From: Aurantiochytrium sp. KH105
Taxonomy: Eukaryota; Sar; Bigyra; Thraustochytrida; Thraustochytriidae
Direction of reading: 5' to 3'
Length of the DNA: 64,000 nucleotides
NCBI GenBank assembly: GCA_003116975.1
Contig: BGKB01000138.1
Coordinates: 104,139 to 168,138, forward strand
The notes below the pieces were generated by a model. That model made no database searches. It was not told the origin of the DNA and saw only the letters and a list, made by a program, of their open reading frames with translations. Positions 54,628-64,000 of this stretch are shown here, one piece after another. The position numbers and the translations under genes were made by a program. Within the stretch, counting starts at the first letter, position 1. The number at the start of each line of letters is the position of its first letter.

Positions 54628-57135
54628 ATGCTCGCGCGAAGACGACTCGTGGAATCCTTCTCGAGCATACGCAGCAACTCTGCGCTGCGACGGTCGAATG
54701 TTTTTTCTTCAAAAGGTCCCTGGAAGCGATCTTGGGCGGCGCTGAGCAGCGCCTCCGATGCTGGCAACACGCCCAACGTTGCTTCGTCTTCCGCGAACCA
54801 ATATGTTTCGAGCTCACCTACTTCATCTCCGTCCTCGGCATGTAGCAATTCGAGCTCATCCGACGTGAATGCCGTCAGAGAGCAGCGCGGAGCTGCGAGC
54901 AAACCAGAGACGCTCATAGTCCGCAGTTGGAGTCGTGTGCAGTCCATGTTCGGAGCAGGCAACAGCAACGAACCTGGTAAAACATACAGCGCAGAAACCC
55001 CCGTGCACCCTCTGGGGCTATACGGCGAGCCACGTCTCGTGAGCGAGACTTCGTTCGAAGAATGGAGACGCGAAGTCGAGGCTGACTGCAAGGCCCTCCG
55101 CGAGGTTGCCGACCAGTTCAACGTCGAAACTAGCGACAAAGAAACTGCTGTCGCGAATGGTCGCATGTTCCTCCAGCTCCTCGACTCCGTCTCGGCGCGG
55201 CTGTGTCTCTTACTCGATACGGCAGAGATTTGTGCCAGCAGTCACGCCGATGCAAACATTCGCAAAGCCGCCGCAGGTGCCTATGCGCGGCTCTCGGCCT
55301 ACGTGACCAAACTCAACATGGACCCTGCCCTGTACCACCCGCTTGCGTCCATGGTCAATGACCCCGAGGTATTGGCCACTCTCTCGCCAGAGGAGCAACG
55401 CGTATCTATTTCGCTCAAGCTCGAGTTTGAGCGGGATGGCATACATCTGTCACCCGAGGAAAAAGAACGCGTCGAGGAGCTTCAAGCCAAGACGCGCGAG
55501 TCGGAGACGCAATTTACGCAGCTTGAACGATACGCGTCAAGCGAGCTTCGTCTCAGCCTCAAGGAAAGCGGCAAAATCTTTTTGGATGCCAGCTCGCTCG
55601 GTCGCTTTGGAAGTGTCGATCCCAAGTCGATACCTCCCTCGTACCGCGTCATTGTGAACAGTACAACGCTTAACATTGCGATGCGGCGCGTGTCGGACAG
55701 CAACCTCCGTAAACGCTTCTATATCAAGGCTCACGCCGAAGGCGTCGAGCGCAACCTTGCTGCTCTCGAAGATCTCATGCGCGTGCGTCGCAATCTTGCC
55801 AATGCACTTGGCTTCAAGTCCTTTGCACACCTTTCTACGAGCTACCGCATGGCGGGCGACCCGTCCGAGGTGCTCAATTTCCTAGACAAACTCAACGAGC
55901 GTATCGCGCCGCGGGCCAAAGCAGAAACACGCGCCCTCGAAGCCCTCAAGGAGGAACACGAGCCCAACGCAGGGCCCTTGCAGGCCTGGGACGTGCCTTA
56001 CTACTCGAATTTGGCAGTCAAAACAGAGTTTGGGTCGCTCATTGAACGTTCGCACGAGTATTTTACTCTCGATGGTTGCTTACAAGGCCTGCGTGGTATC
56101 TGCAACAGCCTTTTCGGACTTCACTTTGAGAATGTTCCTCTTGACCCTGGCGAGTCCTGGGCCGAGGGCGTCCAGAAACTCGAGGTCCGCGAGGAGGACG
56201 GCACGCCGGCGGGCACTTTGTACTTGGACCTGTACCAACGACCCGGCAAATTTGCAAACCCTGCTCACTTTCAGGTCCGCTGCAGTCATTTGCACAGGCC
56301 TCTTTCGTACTTTGGGGTCAGCAAGGCCTCGACTCCAGCCTCCAAGGCGGCTGCGGCCGCTGCCGCGCGAGAAGAGTCGCACACAGCCTACCATTTACCG
56401 TCGTCTGTCCTGGTGTGCAATTTCGACCGTCCTGGCGCGCTTTTGCACCATACGCAGGTACAGACTCTTTTCCATGAGTTTGGGCATGCTTTGCACAGCC
56501 TCATGTCTCGCACCAAGCTGCAGCATTTGTCCGGTACACGCGGCGAGCTCGACTTTGTAGAGACGCCAAGTCAGCTCATGGAGTACTTTTGTTTCGATAG
56601 TCGCGTCGTTCGCACGTTTGCCTTTCACCATCGCACGGGTGAACCGATTCCGCAGAATGTTGTCGATGCTCTGAACATGTCCCGGCGCAAGTTTCAGGGA
56701 ATGGAGTTTCAGCAACAAATCATGTACGCTGCTTGCGACCAGCTTCTCTTTGGCGATGGCCCCGAGGCACGAAGCGTTCAGAATATGGTTCGCGACCCAG
56801 GCGCTGCTTCAGACGTTTTGCGCGAGCTCAATCATAGGTATTCGCACATTCCCTACACGGAGGGAACCTTTTGGCTGTCACGTTTCTCACACTTTGTCAA
56901 TTATGGTGCAGCGTACTATTCTTACACCTATTCGCGTGCGTTTGCGGCTGATTTGTGGCACACTCGTTTCGCTGCGGACCCGCTCAACCGTGAGGTGGGC
57001 GCCGATTTGCGGAATCTCATGTTGTCTCATGGCGGCGCGCGTGACCCGCATGTCATGCTCAAGGATCTTTTGGGCCGTGAGACTTCCGTGGACCCTCTCA
57101 TTCACGAGCTCACTTCGGACGCGTCAAGCTTTTGA
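54628..57135 (+). CDS. MIPEP: Mitochondrial intermediate peptidase (M3 metallopeptidase)
   Basis: 835 aa, ATG at 54628. MIP (Oct1) removes an octapeptide from imported mitochondrial precursors after MPP cleavage. The first ~40 residues are rich in Arg, Ser and Ala without acids, as in a presequence; a Ser-rich linker follows. The catalytic domain has LFHEFGHALHS with zinc ligands H616 and H620, the catalytic E617, and E645 in VETPSQLMEYF exactly 25 residues after the second His, the spacing of the M3 family. QHLSGTRGELDFVETP matches the MIP-type variant rather than oligopeptidase A or thimet oligopeptidase. FNYGAAYYSYTYSRAFA-like sequence near the C-terminus completes the active site (VNYGAAYYSYTYSRAFA here). 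Single exon. Confidence 0.93.
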   Translation: MLARRRLVESFSSIRSNSALRRSNVFSSKGPWKRSWAALSSASDAGNTPNVASSSANQYVSSSPTSSPSSACSNSSSSDVNAVREQRGAASKPETLIVRSWSRVQSMFGAGNSNEPGKTYSAETPVHPLGLYGEPRLVSETSFEEWRREVEADCKALREVADQFNVETSDKETAVANGRMFLQLLDSVSARLCLLLDTAEICASSHADANIRKAAAGAYARLSAYVTKLNMDPALYHPLASMVNDPEVLATLSPEEQRVSISLKLEFERDGIHLSPEEKERVEELQAKTRESETQFTQLERYASSELRLSLKESGKIFLDASSLGRFGSVDPKSIPPSYRVIVNSTTLNIAMRRVSDSNLRKRFYIKAHAEGVERNLAALEDLMRVRRNLANALGFKSFAHLSTSYRMAGDPSEVLNFLDKLNERIAPRAKAETRALEALKEEHEPNAGPLQAWDVPYYSNLAVKTEFGSLIERSHEYFTLDGCLQGLRGICNSLFGLHFENVPLDPGESWAEGVQKLEVREEDGTPAGTLYLDLYQRPGKFANPAHFQVRCSHLHRPLSYFGVSKASTPASKAAAAAAAREESHTAYHLPSSVLVCNFDRPGALLHHTQVQTLFHEFGHALHSLMSRTKLQHLSGTRGELDFVETPSQLMEYFCFDSRVVRTFAFHHRTGEPIPQNVVDALNMSRRKFQGMEFQQQIMYAACDQLLFGDGPEARSVQNMVRDPGAASDVLRELNHRYSHIPYTEGTFWLSRFSHFVNYGAAYYSYTYSRAFAADLWHTRFAADPLNREVGADLRNLMLSHGGARDPHVMLKDLLGRETSVDPLIHELTSDASSF

Positions 57136-57293
57136 GGGAGGGATCGCATACGAGAGGAGGTTGCTCTATACTCTCTTGTGATATTTTGATTTGAAAACTC
57201 TCAGAAGTGAGAGGAGGCGCCAAGCTAGGTCTGCACGCACTTTGAGAGGGCGCCCCCATGCGCGCGAGAGAAAGTTGATTTATTTCCACTATT

Positions 57294-59684
57294 TTATGCT
57301 CCAAACATGGTCTTTTGCTGTTTCTTGGCTGCCCCGCGTTTGCGCGAATGATTTGCAACTTTGGCTTTTTGTTGGTCTTTTCGCCGGCGCTGACGTTGCT
57401 GTTGCTGCGCGGTCGGGCCACCGCCATCGCCGCCACCATCCTTTTCACCGCCACCTGATTTTGCATTGTTGCCCTTGCCCTTGGCGCTGTTGCCGCCACT
57501 ATGATTTTTGGCATTTGCACCAGCATTGCCTTGCGAGGGAGCGGAATTCCCAGCATTTCGACCACCACCACCACCGCCACCACGACGCTTTTTCGACTTG
57601 GTGTTGGTTGGTGCCTCCACGAGGTGATTCAGATTAGGCCGTAGAAGATCTTCAACAGGAGTTCCATCTTCCTCCTCGGGATCCTTGACGACCCTGCCGT
57701 CGGCGTCGCGACGGACACCGTCCACATCGCGCATGCCTGGCCTCCAGGTGGCCGCGTCAAAGGGCTTTTCTGTGAGCGTGCCGTCGTCGCCGACCTCAAA
57801 GCCAGCGTCATCGTAGGCGTCGTCATACTCGTCGTTATACTCGTCATAAGCCGCAGCCGCTGCACGGATACGGTCTTTGATAATGCGCATCTCTTCGTCT
57901 TCGTCATCGCCGTTGTCTTCGCCGTCGCCGCCGCCGCCGCCTTTATGAGAGCCATCGAACTGGCTAAACAACTCGCGCGCAGTCGCGGGCCCACGGTCAA
58001 CCGCACGCAAGGGGGCGTGCTCGAGCGTGGTGTCAAGCGTTGCAACTTGCGGAGGCAAGTCCCCTTCTAACATGGCCTGGATGGCGGCTTCCGCTTTGCC
58101 ACCCTTGGCACGCAGGAGCTGATCGATAAAGAAGCTACCCAGATCAGGAAGTACGTCTTTGACCTTTTGGATTTTGGCTGCATTTTCCTTTTGTGCTTCC
58201 TTTTGCGCCTTGCGCGCGCTCTCCTTGGCCGAGAATGCAGTCGAATTGTCGAGACGCAGACTGTCGAGCTGCGAAGTTCGTTCGCGCGAGGCGCTCGAGG
58301 ACGATGCGTCCACGAGGTCTGCGATAATTGACGCAGTGTATTCTATCCTTTCCTTGTGATTCATGGCAAAGACCTCGTCCGCGAGGTAATCGAGTCTTCG
58401 CTGCAAGTCATAGGCTGCATCGTAATCGCAAATACCGGCGCTTTGCGACGGGTCTTCCGCGGAATCATTGTCTTCATCGTCCTCGTCTCCAGAGCGTTGT
58501 TCTGCGTTCGGGTTAATGACGGCGAGTAAGACCTCGAGCAAGGCCTCGATCCGCTCGTCAGTATGGGACGGAAGCGTCGAAGACGCGTCGTCGTCTTGGT
58601 CATCACCATGGGTATCAGAGGGGAGAATGATGTTGAGAGGCCTCCAAAAACGATGCCACAGCACCGTGTGCAAGAGGGCAAGCCAACCGCGACGGATTTG
58701 CTGGCCGTGGGTGCGAAGAACGAGATCAGTGGCCCCAGAAGGGCCCGTCAATGAAGGTACTACGCGAGAATAGCCGTCGAAGCAAGCGACTAGATCATCG
58801 TGGGATTCCCACGATGCGCCCAGGACACGGCTGGCGGCATCGATGCCCATAACGCGTATCAGTGCCGCAATTGTGTTCATAATGTCTGCGAGATAAAAGG
58901 TGAGGTCGTCACGATCCGTGGACATACCACCAACATCATCGTCGGCGAGTTGGTCAATGAGGGTAGAGAGAACTCCGTCCTTGACGCCACTAAAGTTCTT
59001 TGCAAGCTGGTGTTGCAGGGCGTCGTTGAGCGAAAGCATGGCCTTGACGACGCGCGAGGTTTCGCTGGGGTAGCCTTGCGCAAAGAGCGCGCAAATATCG
59101 AGGATGCGCGGCGCGGAGATGACGCCGCTGGCCGCGAGCTCCATGCCAAGCGTGTTGGCGGTCTGCGCATCAACGGCACGCAATTCTTCGATGCCTTTGG
59201 TGTCGAGAACGACTCGGTGCAAGCAGGCAAAGACGAGGCCCTCGAGCGTCTCCTCTGCGTCGAGCAGAGCGCGCCAACCCTGATCCCAGGGCCTGCGCCT
59301 CGTTTCAAGATAGGTGTCGAAAAAGGCGCCAAGGTCCTTGTCAAAGAGCATGGCGCCGAGAAAGTCGACGTATGGGGCGCGGAGCAATACCTCGAGGGCT
59401 TGGTTGGCTACCTCGACGATGCCGCGGTCGTCGAGATCGCCACCGCGAAGGCCAGCTTCAGAGCCCACGGCCTCGAGGCTGCCTGCATCGTTGTCTTGCT
59501 CTACGAACGGCACAAAGGTGAGCTTGTGCTTGCGCACGAGCGCCTCTCCGCGTTTCCGCAGCGTGTCCCCCATCCCTGCGGCTGGCGGTGTCGTCCGCCG
59601 GCGGCTGGAGTGCCTCGGCCTGCTTTGTCTGTCTGTCTGGCTTTCACTGTCAGTAGAAAGGTCGAGCTGTAGCCGCTCGTTCAT
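57294..59684 (-). CDS. ASCC2: ASCC2-like protein (CUE domain)
   Basis: 796 aa from the ATG at 59684 (MNERLQLDLST). ASCC2 is a subunit of the activating signal cointegrator complex; its CUE domain binds K63-linked ubiquitin, recruiting the ASCC3 helicase to alkylation damage and stalled ribosomes. Seen: a long helical N-terminal region (~40-480), a CUE domain at ~507-550 (VLPDLGSFFIDQLL, then EAAIQAMLEGDLPP), the acidic YDEYNDEYDDAYDDAGFE stretch typical of ASCC2, and a Gly/Asn/Gln-rich basic tail ending RKRGAAKKQQKTMFGA. An alternative start is the Met of MGDTLRKRGEAL. An acidic Asp/Glu insert lies at ~390-410. It is convergent with the peptidase, 158 bases apart. Confidence 0.88.
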   Translation of the reverse strand: MNERLQLDLSTDSESQTDRQSRPRHSSRRRTTPPAAGMGDTLRKRGEALVRKHKLTFVPFVEQDNDAGSLEAVGSEAGLRGGDLDDRGIVEVANQALEVLLRAPYVDFLGAMLFDKDLGAFFDTYLETRRRPWDQGWRALLDAEETLEGLVFACLHRVVLDTKGIEELRAVDAQTANTLGMELAASGVISAPRILDICALFAQGYPSETSRVVKAMLSLNDALQHQLAKNFSGVKDGVLSTLIDQLADDDVGGMSTDRDDLTFYLADIMNTIAALIRVMGIDAASRVLGASWESHDDLVACFDGYSRVVPSLTGPSGATDLVLRTHGQQIRRGWLALLHTVLWHRFWRPLNIILPSDTHGDDQDDDASSTLPSHTDERIEALLEVLLAVINPNAEQRSGDEDDEDNDSAEDPSQSAGICDYDAAYDLQRRLDYLADEVFAMNHKERIEYTASIIADLVDASSSSASRERTSQLDSLRLDNSTAFSAKESARKAQKEAQKENAAKIQKVKDVLPDLGSFFIDQLLRAKGGKAEAAIQAMLEGDLPPQVATLDTTLEHAPLRAVDRGPATARELFSQFDGSHKGGGGGDGEDNGDDEDEEMRIIKDRIRAAAAAYDEYNDEYDDAYDDAGFEVGDDGTLTEKPFDAATWRPGMRDVDGVRRDADGRVVKDPEEEDGTPVEDLLRPNLNHLVEAPTNTKSKKRRGGGGGGGRNAGNSAPSQGNAGANAKNHSGGNSAKGKGNNAKSGGGEKDGGGDGGGPTAQQQQRQRRRKDQQKAKVANHSRKRGAAKKQQKTMFGA

Positions 59685-60551
59685 CGCACGTCCCAATGGA
59701 ACAATCTTGGAATTCTGAAAGCGAGTTGCATGGACACTGCCAGTGCGCGTGCGCGCGCTTCACTCAGACAGTCTAGGCCGGGGATGTCATGTGCGTAGGC
59801 ATCACGAGAAGAAAACCTCTGTTAACCGCGTAAAGTTGCTTTGTACTCTCGACCTCGTGTAAACCAGCGCACAAGCAGGCCAGCAAGCTTGTGAGCTCGA
59901 CTGATACTGGGAATGCCTTTCGAAAGGCGGGCGGGGTAACCAGGCTTGCCGTGTGAGAGAAACAAGTTGCTTGACGTTCCGTTTTTTCTGCGTTCTCTTG
60001 ACGATTTCTCTCAATTTACGATCATCTTGGCACAGTTGCCCAGAAGCAACAAACGTGTAAGCGATAACTCGTGGTTAGACAGGAATTGATGAGGAGGTTG
60101 TTTCACATTTGCAGCTTTGCAAGAAAGAATGTACTTTGGCCATTTTCCTTTTATGCTTGAAATTATTATCTTGGCCCAGTTGGCAAGAAGCAAGAAAGCT
60201 TTATAAAACGTCGTTGCGAAACGGACGAAAGAACGCACTCCACATGCGAATAACGTCGGCGCAGACTTAAAGGTCAAGACTTTTGCAAAAAAATTGTTTG
60301 TTTCTACGACTGAGTTCACTTCTGAGATGAAGAGTATACTCGAAAATTTGAGGTATTGAGTCGATCATTTGCGCAAAGAGCGAGCCATCTTTTCCTTTGA
60401 TAAATACTCTGTCAGTGGTAACCAGTGGTAAGAAAATAAATTTTGCAAAAATGGTGGTAGGGATAATCAAAGTGCGTGGCAGTATACTGTACAGAAACGC
60501 CCGTGTGAAAAAATGAATACTCGTGGCTTCGGGCGCGATAGATCTTTGTCG
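59685..60551. other. AT-rich intergenic region with a degenerate direct repeat
   Basis: 867 bases. A 29-bp segment at 60021-60049 recurs at 60165-60193 with about five mismatches (ATCTTGGC-CAGTTG-AGAAGCAA core). No gene recognised. Confidence 0.55.
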
Positions 60552-61067
60552 TCAACCGGTGAGCTGCAGCTTTCTGTTGCACACTGGACAGCGACATGTG
60601 GTGTTGTAGCAGGCTGGAATGACGCAGGGTAGCCAAAAGAGGGGCCAAAAGACAACAAGGAGGACGGCGACCCAAAAGACCTGACTTATGCTGATTTGCC
60701 TGGTCACAATCACTTCATCCAAACGGCCGCGCTTGCACGGACAGTCGTCATTGTCTTGTGGATTATTTGTCGCGGAATTCACGGTAATGTAGACTGCTTC
60801 TGGTAATCTTTGCGTCGGGACGGCCTGGGCCAGCACGATGTCTGCCTGGACTTGCCCGACGTCTACAGCTTGCACATGCTGATGTGAAGGGACCGGCGTG
60901 GCCCGAACGACAACTTCGGGTGTATTCTCTGAGATGACTGTCGTCGACGCGGCATTTTCCCGGCCCTGCGTCTGCCGCACTTCCCTGGCACTCTGCACCT
61001 CCTCCACAAAGGCTCCTCTGGCGAGACTGGGTTCACGCGGGTACGCGACATAAGGTTGCTGGATCAT
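60552..61067 (-). CDS. LITAF-like domain protein
   Basis: 171 aa, ATG at 61067. Residues 1-105 are polar and probably disordered. From ~108 the pattern fits a LITAF/SIMPLE domain: a first Cys pair (DDCPCKRG), a basic stretch, a hydrophobic in-plane membrane segment (SQVFWVAVLLVVFWPLFWLP), then CVIPACY and a final CRCPVCNRKL. In LITAF proteins two CxxC-type knuckles bind one zinc on either side of a membrane-dipping helix, placing the protein on the cytosolic face of endosomes. Here the first pair is C-x-C rather than C-x-x-C, and the usual HxCPxC is CRCPVC, so zinc binding may differ. Start supported by ggtATGa. Confidence 0.6.
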   Translation of the reverse strand: MIQQPYVAYPREPSLARGAFVEEVQSAREVRQTQGRENAASTTVISENTPEVVVRATPVPSHQHVQAVDVGQVQADIVLAQAVPTQRLPEAVYITVNSATNNPQDNDDCPCKRGRLDEVIVTRQISISQVFWVAVLLVVFWPLFWLPCVIPACYNTTCRCPVCNRKLQLTG

Positions 61068-63269
61068 ACCGCCTTTGTAGTTGCCCCAATGCTGACAGTC
61101 GCTTTCGTTCTTTTTTCTTTCTTTTCTCTTGTTCTTCCCGCAAACTCCACGTCGTCCTGCCGCTCACCCGCTCGCTTTTGCCGCTCCACCCGCGGAGCAG
61201 CCACGCGGGCAGGCCGTCGCGAAGCGCGCTCGCCGTTGCCGAGCGTCTTAATCTTCGCAGAGCTGGGCCCTCTTCCTGTACTCTTCCTCTTCTCTTCACA
61301 GGCAGCAGTCGCAGCAGCAGACAGTGAATCACAATCAACGAATCAATCAAGCAATCAATGAATCAACCAACCAACCCGGCAGGTTGGCCGCGGCCCGCTC
61401 GACGCAGCTCGCTGCCGCCGTCGCTCGTGCGAGCCTTTCTCCTCCGCGACGCTTCCCAGCCTCCCGCCGTCGCGCGCGGTCTTGTCCGCGGCGGAGGCGA
61501 GAAATTGGAGGCGGTGCGTGCAGGAACGAGAACGATCGACCAACCCGCCAATCGCAAAGACGCGTCCTGGCCGGCGCCTGCCTCCGCCGCTCGCTCGCGA
61601 GGGCCGGCCTCGAGCCGCTTCGCTCGCGCCGCGCCCGCCTCGCCCGCCTCGCCCGCCTCGCCCGCCGCGCGCGAGAGGGGGCGGGGGCTCGTTGCGCTTT
61701 TGTTTGGCGGCGAGCCCGTCGCTGCGATCGACCTCGCTCCACCAACCCGGCTCGGTCAGTCAGACGCGCCCGACGCCGCTCCGCGGAGCCGTGCGTCCGC
61801 GGTACGCGCGTCGGCCTTGCGCACGACCGAGGGTCGGTCGCTCGCGATCGATCGATCCACGATTGGCAGACTGCCGCGACGCCGCGACCGAGCTCGAGAC
61901 GGAGACTGCGCTTGCGTGAGCGACTCGACGCTGCGGACAGAGCGCGAGACTCGGCCACGACACGCAGCTGCCCGCCTCTGTTCACGCATGTATGTGCGTA
62001 AAACAGACGGACGCGCGAGACAGACCGGCGCTAGCGTTCTCGCTCCGCTCCGCTCCGCTCGGCTCTGCTCTGGCTGCTCCGCCCCGCCCCGCGACGGGCT
62101 CGCGCGCTCTTCTCGGCCCTCCTGGACGCCGCGTAGGCGAGGAGGGCCCGGGAAGGAGCAGCTTGGAGGCGAGGTCGAGTCGGGGCGAGGTCGAGGTCCG
62201 GCGGGTCTGGCGGGCGTGCCAGGAATCTTGGCTTGCAGTGGGACGCGAGAGGGAGAGAGAGAGAGATAAGAGGAAACCGTCCCTGCCAGAGAGAGACTTC
62301 TACTACCGGAAAACCTGGAAAAAGCGTGTCCATACAGTCAGCCAGTAAAACTGGAGGACGCAGAGGAGAAAAGAAAATCAAGAAAGGGAGGAAGAAAGAA
62401 AGACTCGCGCACAGTAACAAGCGAGACGATGCAGCGGCAGGCTCACGCTCGATCGCTCGCTCGCGCCCGCTCGAGCCGCGCGAGGGCGATACAGACGCAT
62501 CCCACCCAGGTCGCGGCCAGACGCGGCGCGCCACCGCGCGTCGCGCGGCGATCTCGCGAGCGGGGCGTGCGCGGCTGTCGACACCGTCCAGGCAGGCAGC
62601 TCGCCGTGAGTGCAGGCAGGCAGAGTTGGTCAACGATTTGCTCCAGGGCTGCGCGGGGGGGTGATGGAGCTGACTAGCGCGACCAACCCGCCCTGCCCGC
62701 CGCGGACGCCGCGTCCTCCCGCGCAGCACGCGCACGGCACTGCGCGCGGGCCGCGTTGGCCGCGCAGCCCGCGCGAGAGAGCACCCGCTGCGCCCGCGCT
62801 GCGAGGACTCGCCGTTTTCATCACCATCATCTCCATCGTCATCATCAACATGGTCATCATCGCCCGAGAGGACGCGAGGCTGGATAGGCTGCCGGCCTCC
62901 AAAGCGAGCGCTCCTGGCTGCCTCGCGCGCTGCGCCGCCCTGCGCGGCCTCCCGCTCCCTCCGCCCGCCCGCCCGCCCCGCGCGGGTTGACGGCGCGGTA
63001 TGGTTGGCACGGACACGAGATGACACGACACGATGGCCGCGTAGACGCTCGCCTCCCGGCCAGACGCGCTCGCTCGCGCGCTCGCGCGAAAACCTGCGGG
63101 CGAACCGCTCTCCGCGCCGCCTGCGTCCGGCCCGCGGCCCGCGCGGTCGCCGAGCGCGCGCGCGCGCAATCTCGAGCTCGAGCTCGAGCGAGCGGCGGCC
63201 GAGGGCGGGCGGCGCGGCGCGGCGGCTGGCTTGGTTCACGCGCCGCCGCCGGGAAGCCTCTTCGTGCCC

Positions 63270-63320
63270 ATCATCTCATCTCATCTCATCTCATCTCGTC
63301 TCATCTCGTCTCGCCTCGTC
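63270..63320 (+). repeat. TCATC/TCGTC pentamer microsatellite
   Basis: About ten tandem pentamers, TCATC grading into TCGTC. Confidence 0.8.
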
Positions 63321-63674
63321 GCGGCTACGTCTCGTCGCGTCGCAGCTCGCTGCGCTCGAGCGGATCGCCGGCAGCCAGCGGCGACGCGAGGGAGCGCGGC
63401 CGCGCAGAGCGGCTCGGCCGCCTCGACTTCGCGCTCGTCGCGGCGCGAGGGAGCGCGCTTGGTGATCGATCGTGAGGCTGACGCGCAAAATTCGCGACAA
63501 TACTTGTCATTTTTATTTTTATTTTTTTTCTCGTTGGAAGGTTTTCCACGCGGCTTCGAGGCGGCGAAATTTAACAGACCCAGTGCGCTTGCCGGGGGGG
63601 GTAGCATGGAGAGGAGGGGGGTAGGAAAAAATGGGCGCACAGCGAGGCACAGCATGAAAAAAACGACCAAGTAC

Positions 63675-63781
63675 ACCCTCTGTAGCAAGGGTGAAAAATG
63701 AGTCGATCATCAAAAATATGACGAAGGCCGCCCTCTGTGGCAAGAGTGTAGAATGGCTCCAATCCCTGCAGTAAAGGGGTG
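63675..63781. repeat. Degenerate short repeats, three copies
   Basis: CCCTCTGTAGCAAGGGTG at 63675-63692, CCCTCTGTGGCAAGAGTG at 63731-63748 and a weaker CCCTGCAGTAAAGGGGTG at 63764-63781. All three are followed by AT-rich sequence with AAAATGA or GAATGG. Confidence 0.6.
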
Positions 63782-63889
63782 GAGAGGAAAATGAGCCCAA
63801 AATTCGACAAAGTCCAACTGATGTAGTGAAGGGTCGTACAAAGACACTGCAAATGCAAGAAGGAAACGTTTGTACACAAATGATTTCGT

Positions 63890-64000
63890 TTAAGCAGTTT
63901 CGGAAGTGGTAGCACGGCTCATAAGAACTACCTTTACGGGTCTTGAAAAGCGTTCTCGCCATCCTTGCGTCTTCTGCTTGAGATGCTCGTACGATCTGTA
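63890..64000 (-). CDS. Possible C-terminal end of a gene entering from the right
   Basis: On the minus strand a frame is open from the right edge to a TAA at 63890-63892, 36 codons (YRSYEHLKQKTQGWRER then RPVKVVLMSRATTSETA). The composition looks protein-like and differs from the neighbouring GC-rich DNA. Too short to identify; it may also be chance. Confidence 0.25.
   Translation of the reverse strand, partial: YRSYEHLKQKTQGWRERFSRPVKVVLMSRATTSETA

Larger units (their letters stand above)
61068..63889. other. Very GC-rich region without a supportable gene
   Basis: 2.8 kb of strongly GC-rich DNA with overlapping long ORFs on both strands that are Arg/Ala-rich and homology-free. A TCATC pentamer repeat lies at 63270-63320. 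From 63500 the composition becomes AT-richer. The left part presumably includes the promoter of the LITAF-like gene. Confidence 0.5.

Noticed and set aside
61347..63239. Overlapping ORFs of 200-400 aa on both strands (61358-62269 plus; 61347-61985 and 62031-63239 minus)
   Set aside because: Strongly Arg/Ala/Ser-rich, mutually overlapping in several frames, no motif; expected from GC composition.

Overview
This window is nuclear DNA of a eukaryote. The genes include a myosin, a SAS-6 centriole protein, ROCO GTPases with leucine-rich repeats (LRRs), a mitochondrial intermediate peptidase and an ASCC2-like protein. Most genes are single long exons in GC-rich DNA, and introns were found only in the LRR parts of four ROCO genes. 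GC-rich, intron-poor coding, a flagellate-type centriole gene and tandem LRR-ROCO-TIR genes suggest a protist, possibly a thraustochytrid/labyrinthulomycete stramenopile. That placement is inference; no rRNA or other marker in the window proves it.

Layout. 1-3741 (minus): LRR-Roc-COR gene running off the left edge, with seven one-LRR exons. 4510-13224 (plus): a giant ORF with the motifs of a circularly permuted SF2 helicase, a GREB1/TAGT-like glycosyltransferase and novel C-terminal helical repeats; an in-frame TAG interrupts the fourth repeat. 13913-17320 (plus): a companion gene sharing one N-terminal-type module and the C-terminal repeat with its neighbour. 17801-18808 (minus): GAPDH, with a dense cluster of CAAGTG/CACTTG hexamers upstream. 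21830-24981 (plus): a four-TM protein and SAS-6. 25379-29104 (minus): a WW-motor-IQ-MyTH4 myosin. 32171-45320 (minus): three complete LRR-Roc-COR-TIR genes in tandem. 45859-46914 (minus): threonine aldolase. 47345-49680: an unknown helical protein and a polytopic membrane protein, convergent. 50157-54006: ABC1/UbiB kinase-like protein, a small tail-anchored candidate and an SDR. 54628-61067: mitochondrial intermediate peptidase, ASCC2 and a LITAF-like protein. 61068-64000: very GC-rich DNA with no supportable complete gene, and perhaps the 3' end of another gene at the right edge.

Two groups stand out. The first is the 4.5-17.3 kb pair: a predicted glycosyltransferase-helicase related to the GREB1/TET-associated glycosyltransferase families, beside a gene built from some of the same accessory modules. 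This could be a DNA- or protein-modification locus. The second is the ROCO-TIR family, whose architecture (LRR sensor, Roc-COR switch, TIR effector with a conserved glutamate) resembles that of intracellular immune receptors. Its LRRs are encoded one per exon, all in the same intron phase, with visible tandem exon-intron duplication and a near-identical segment shared by two paralogues.
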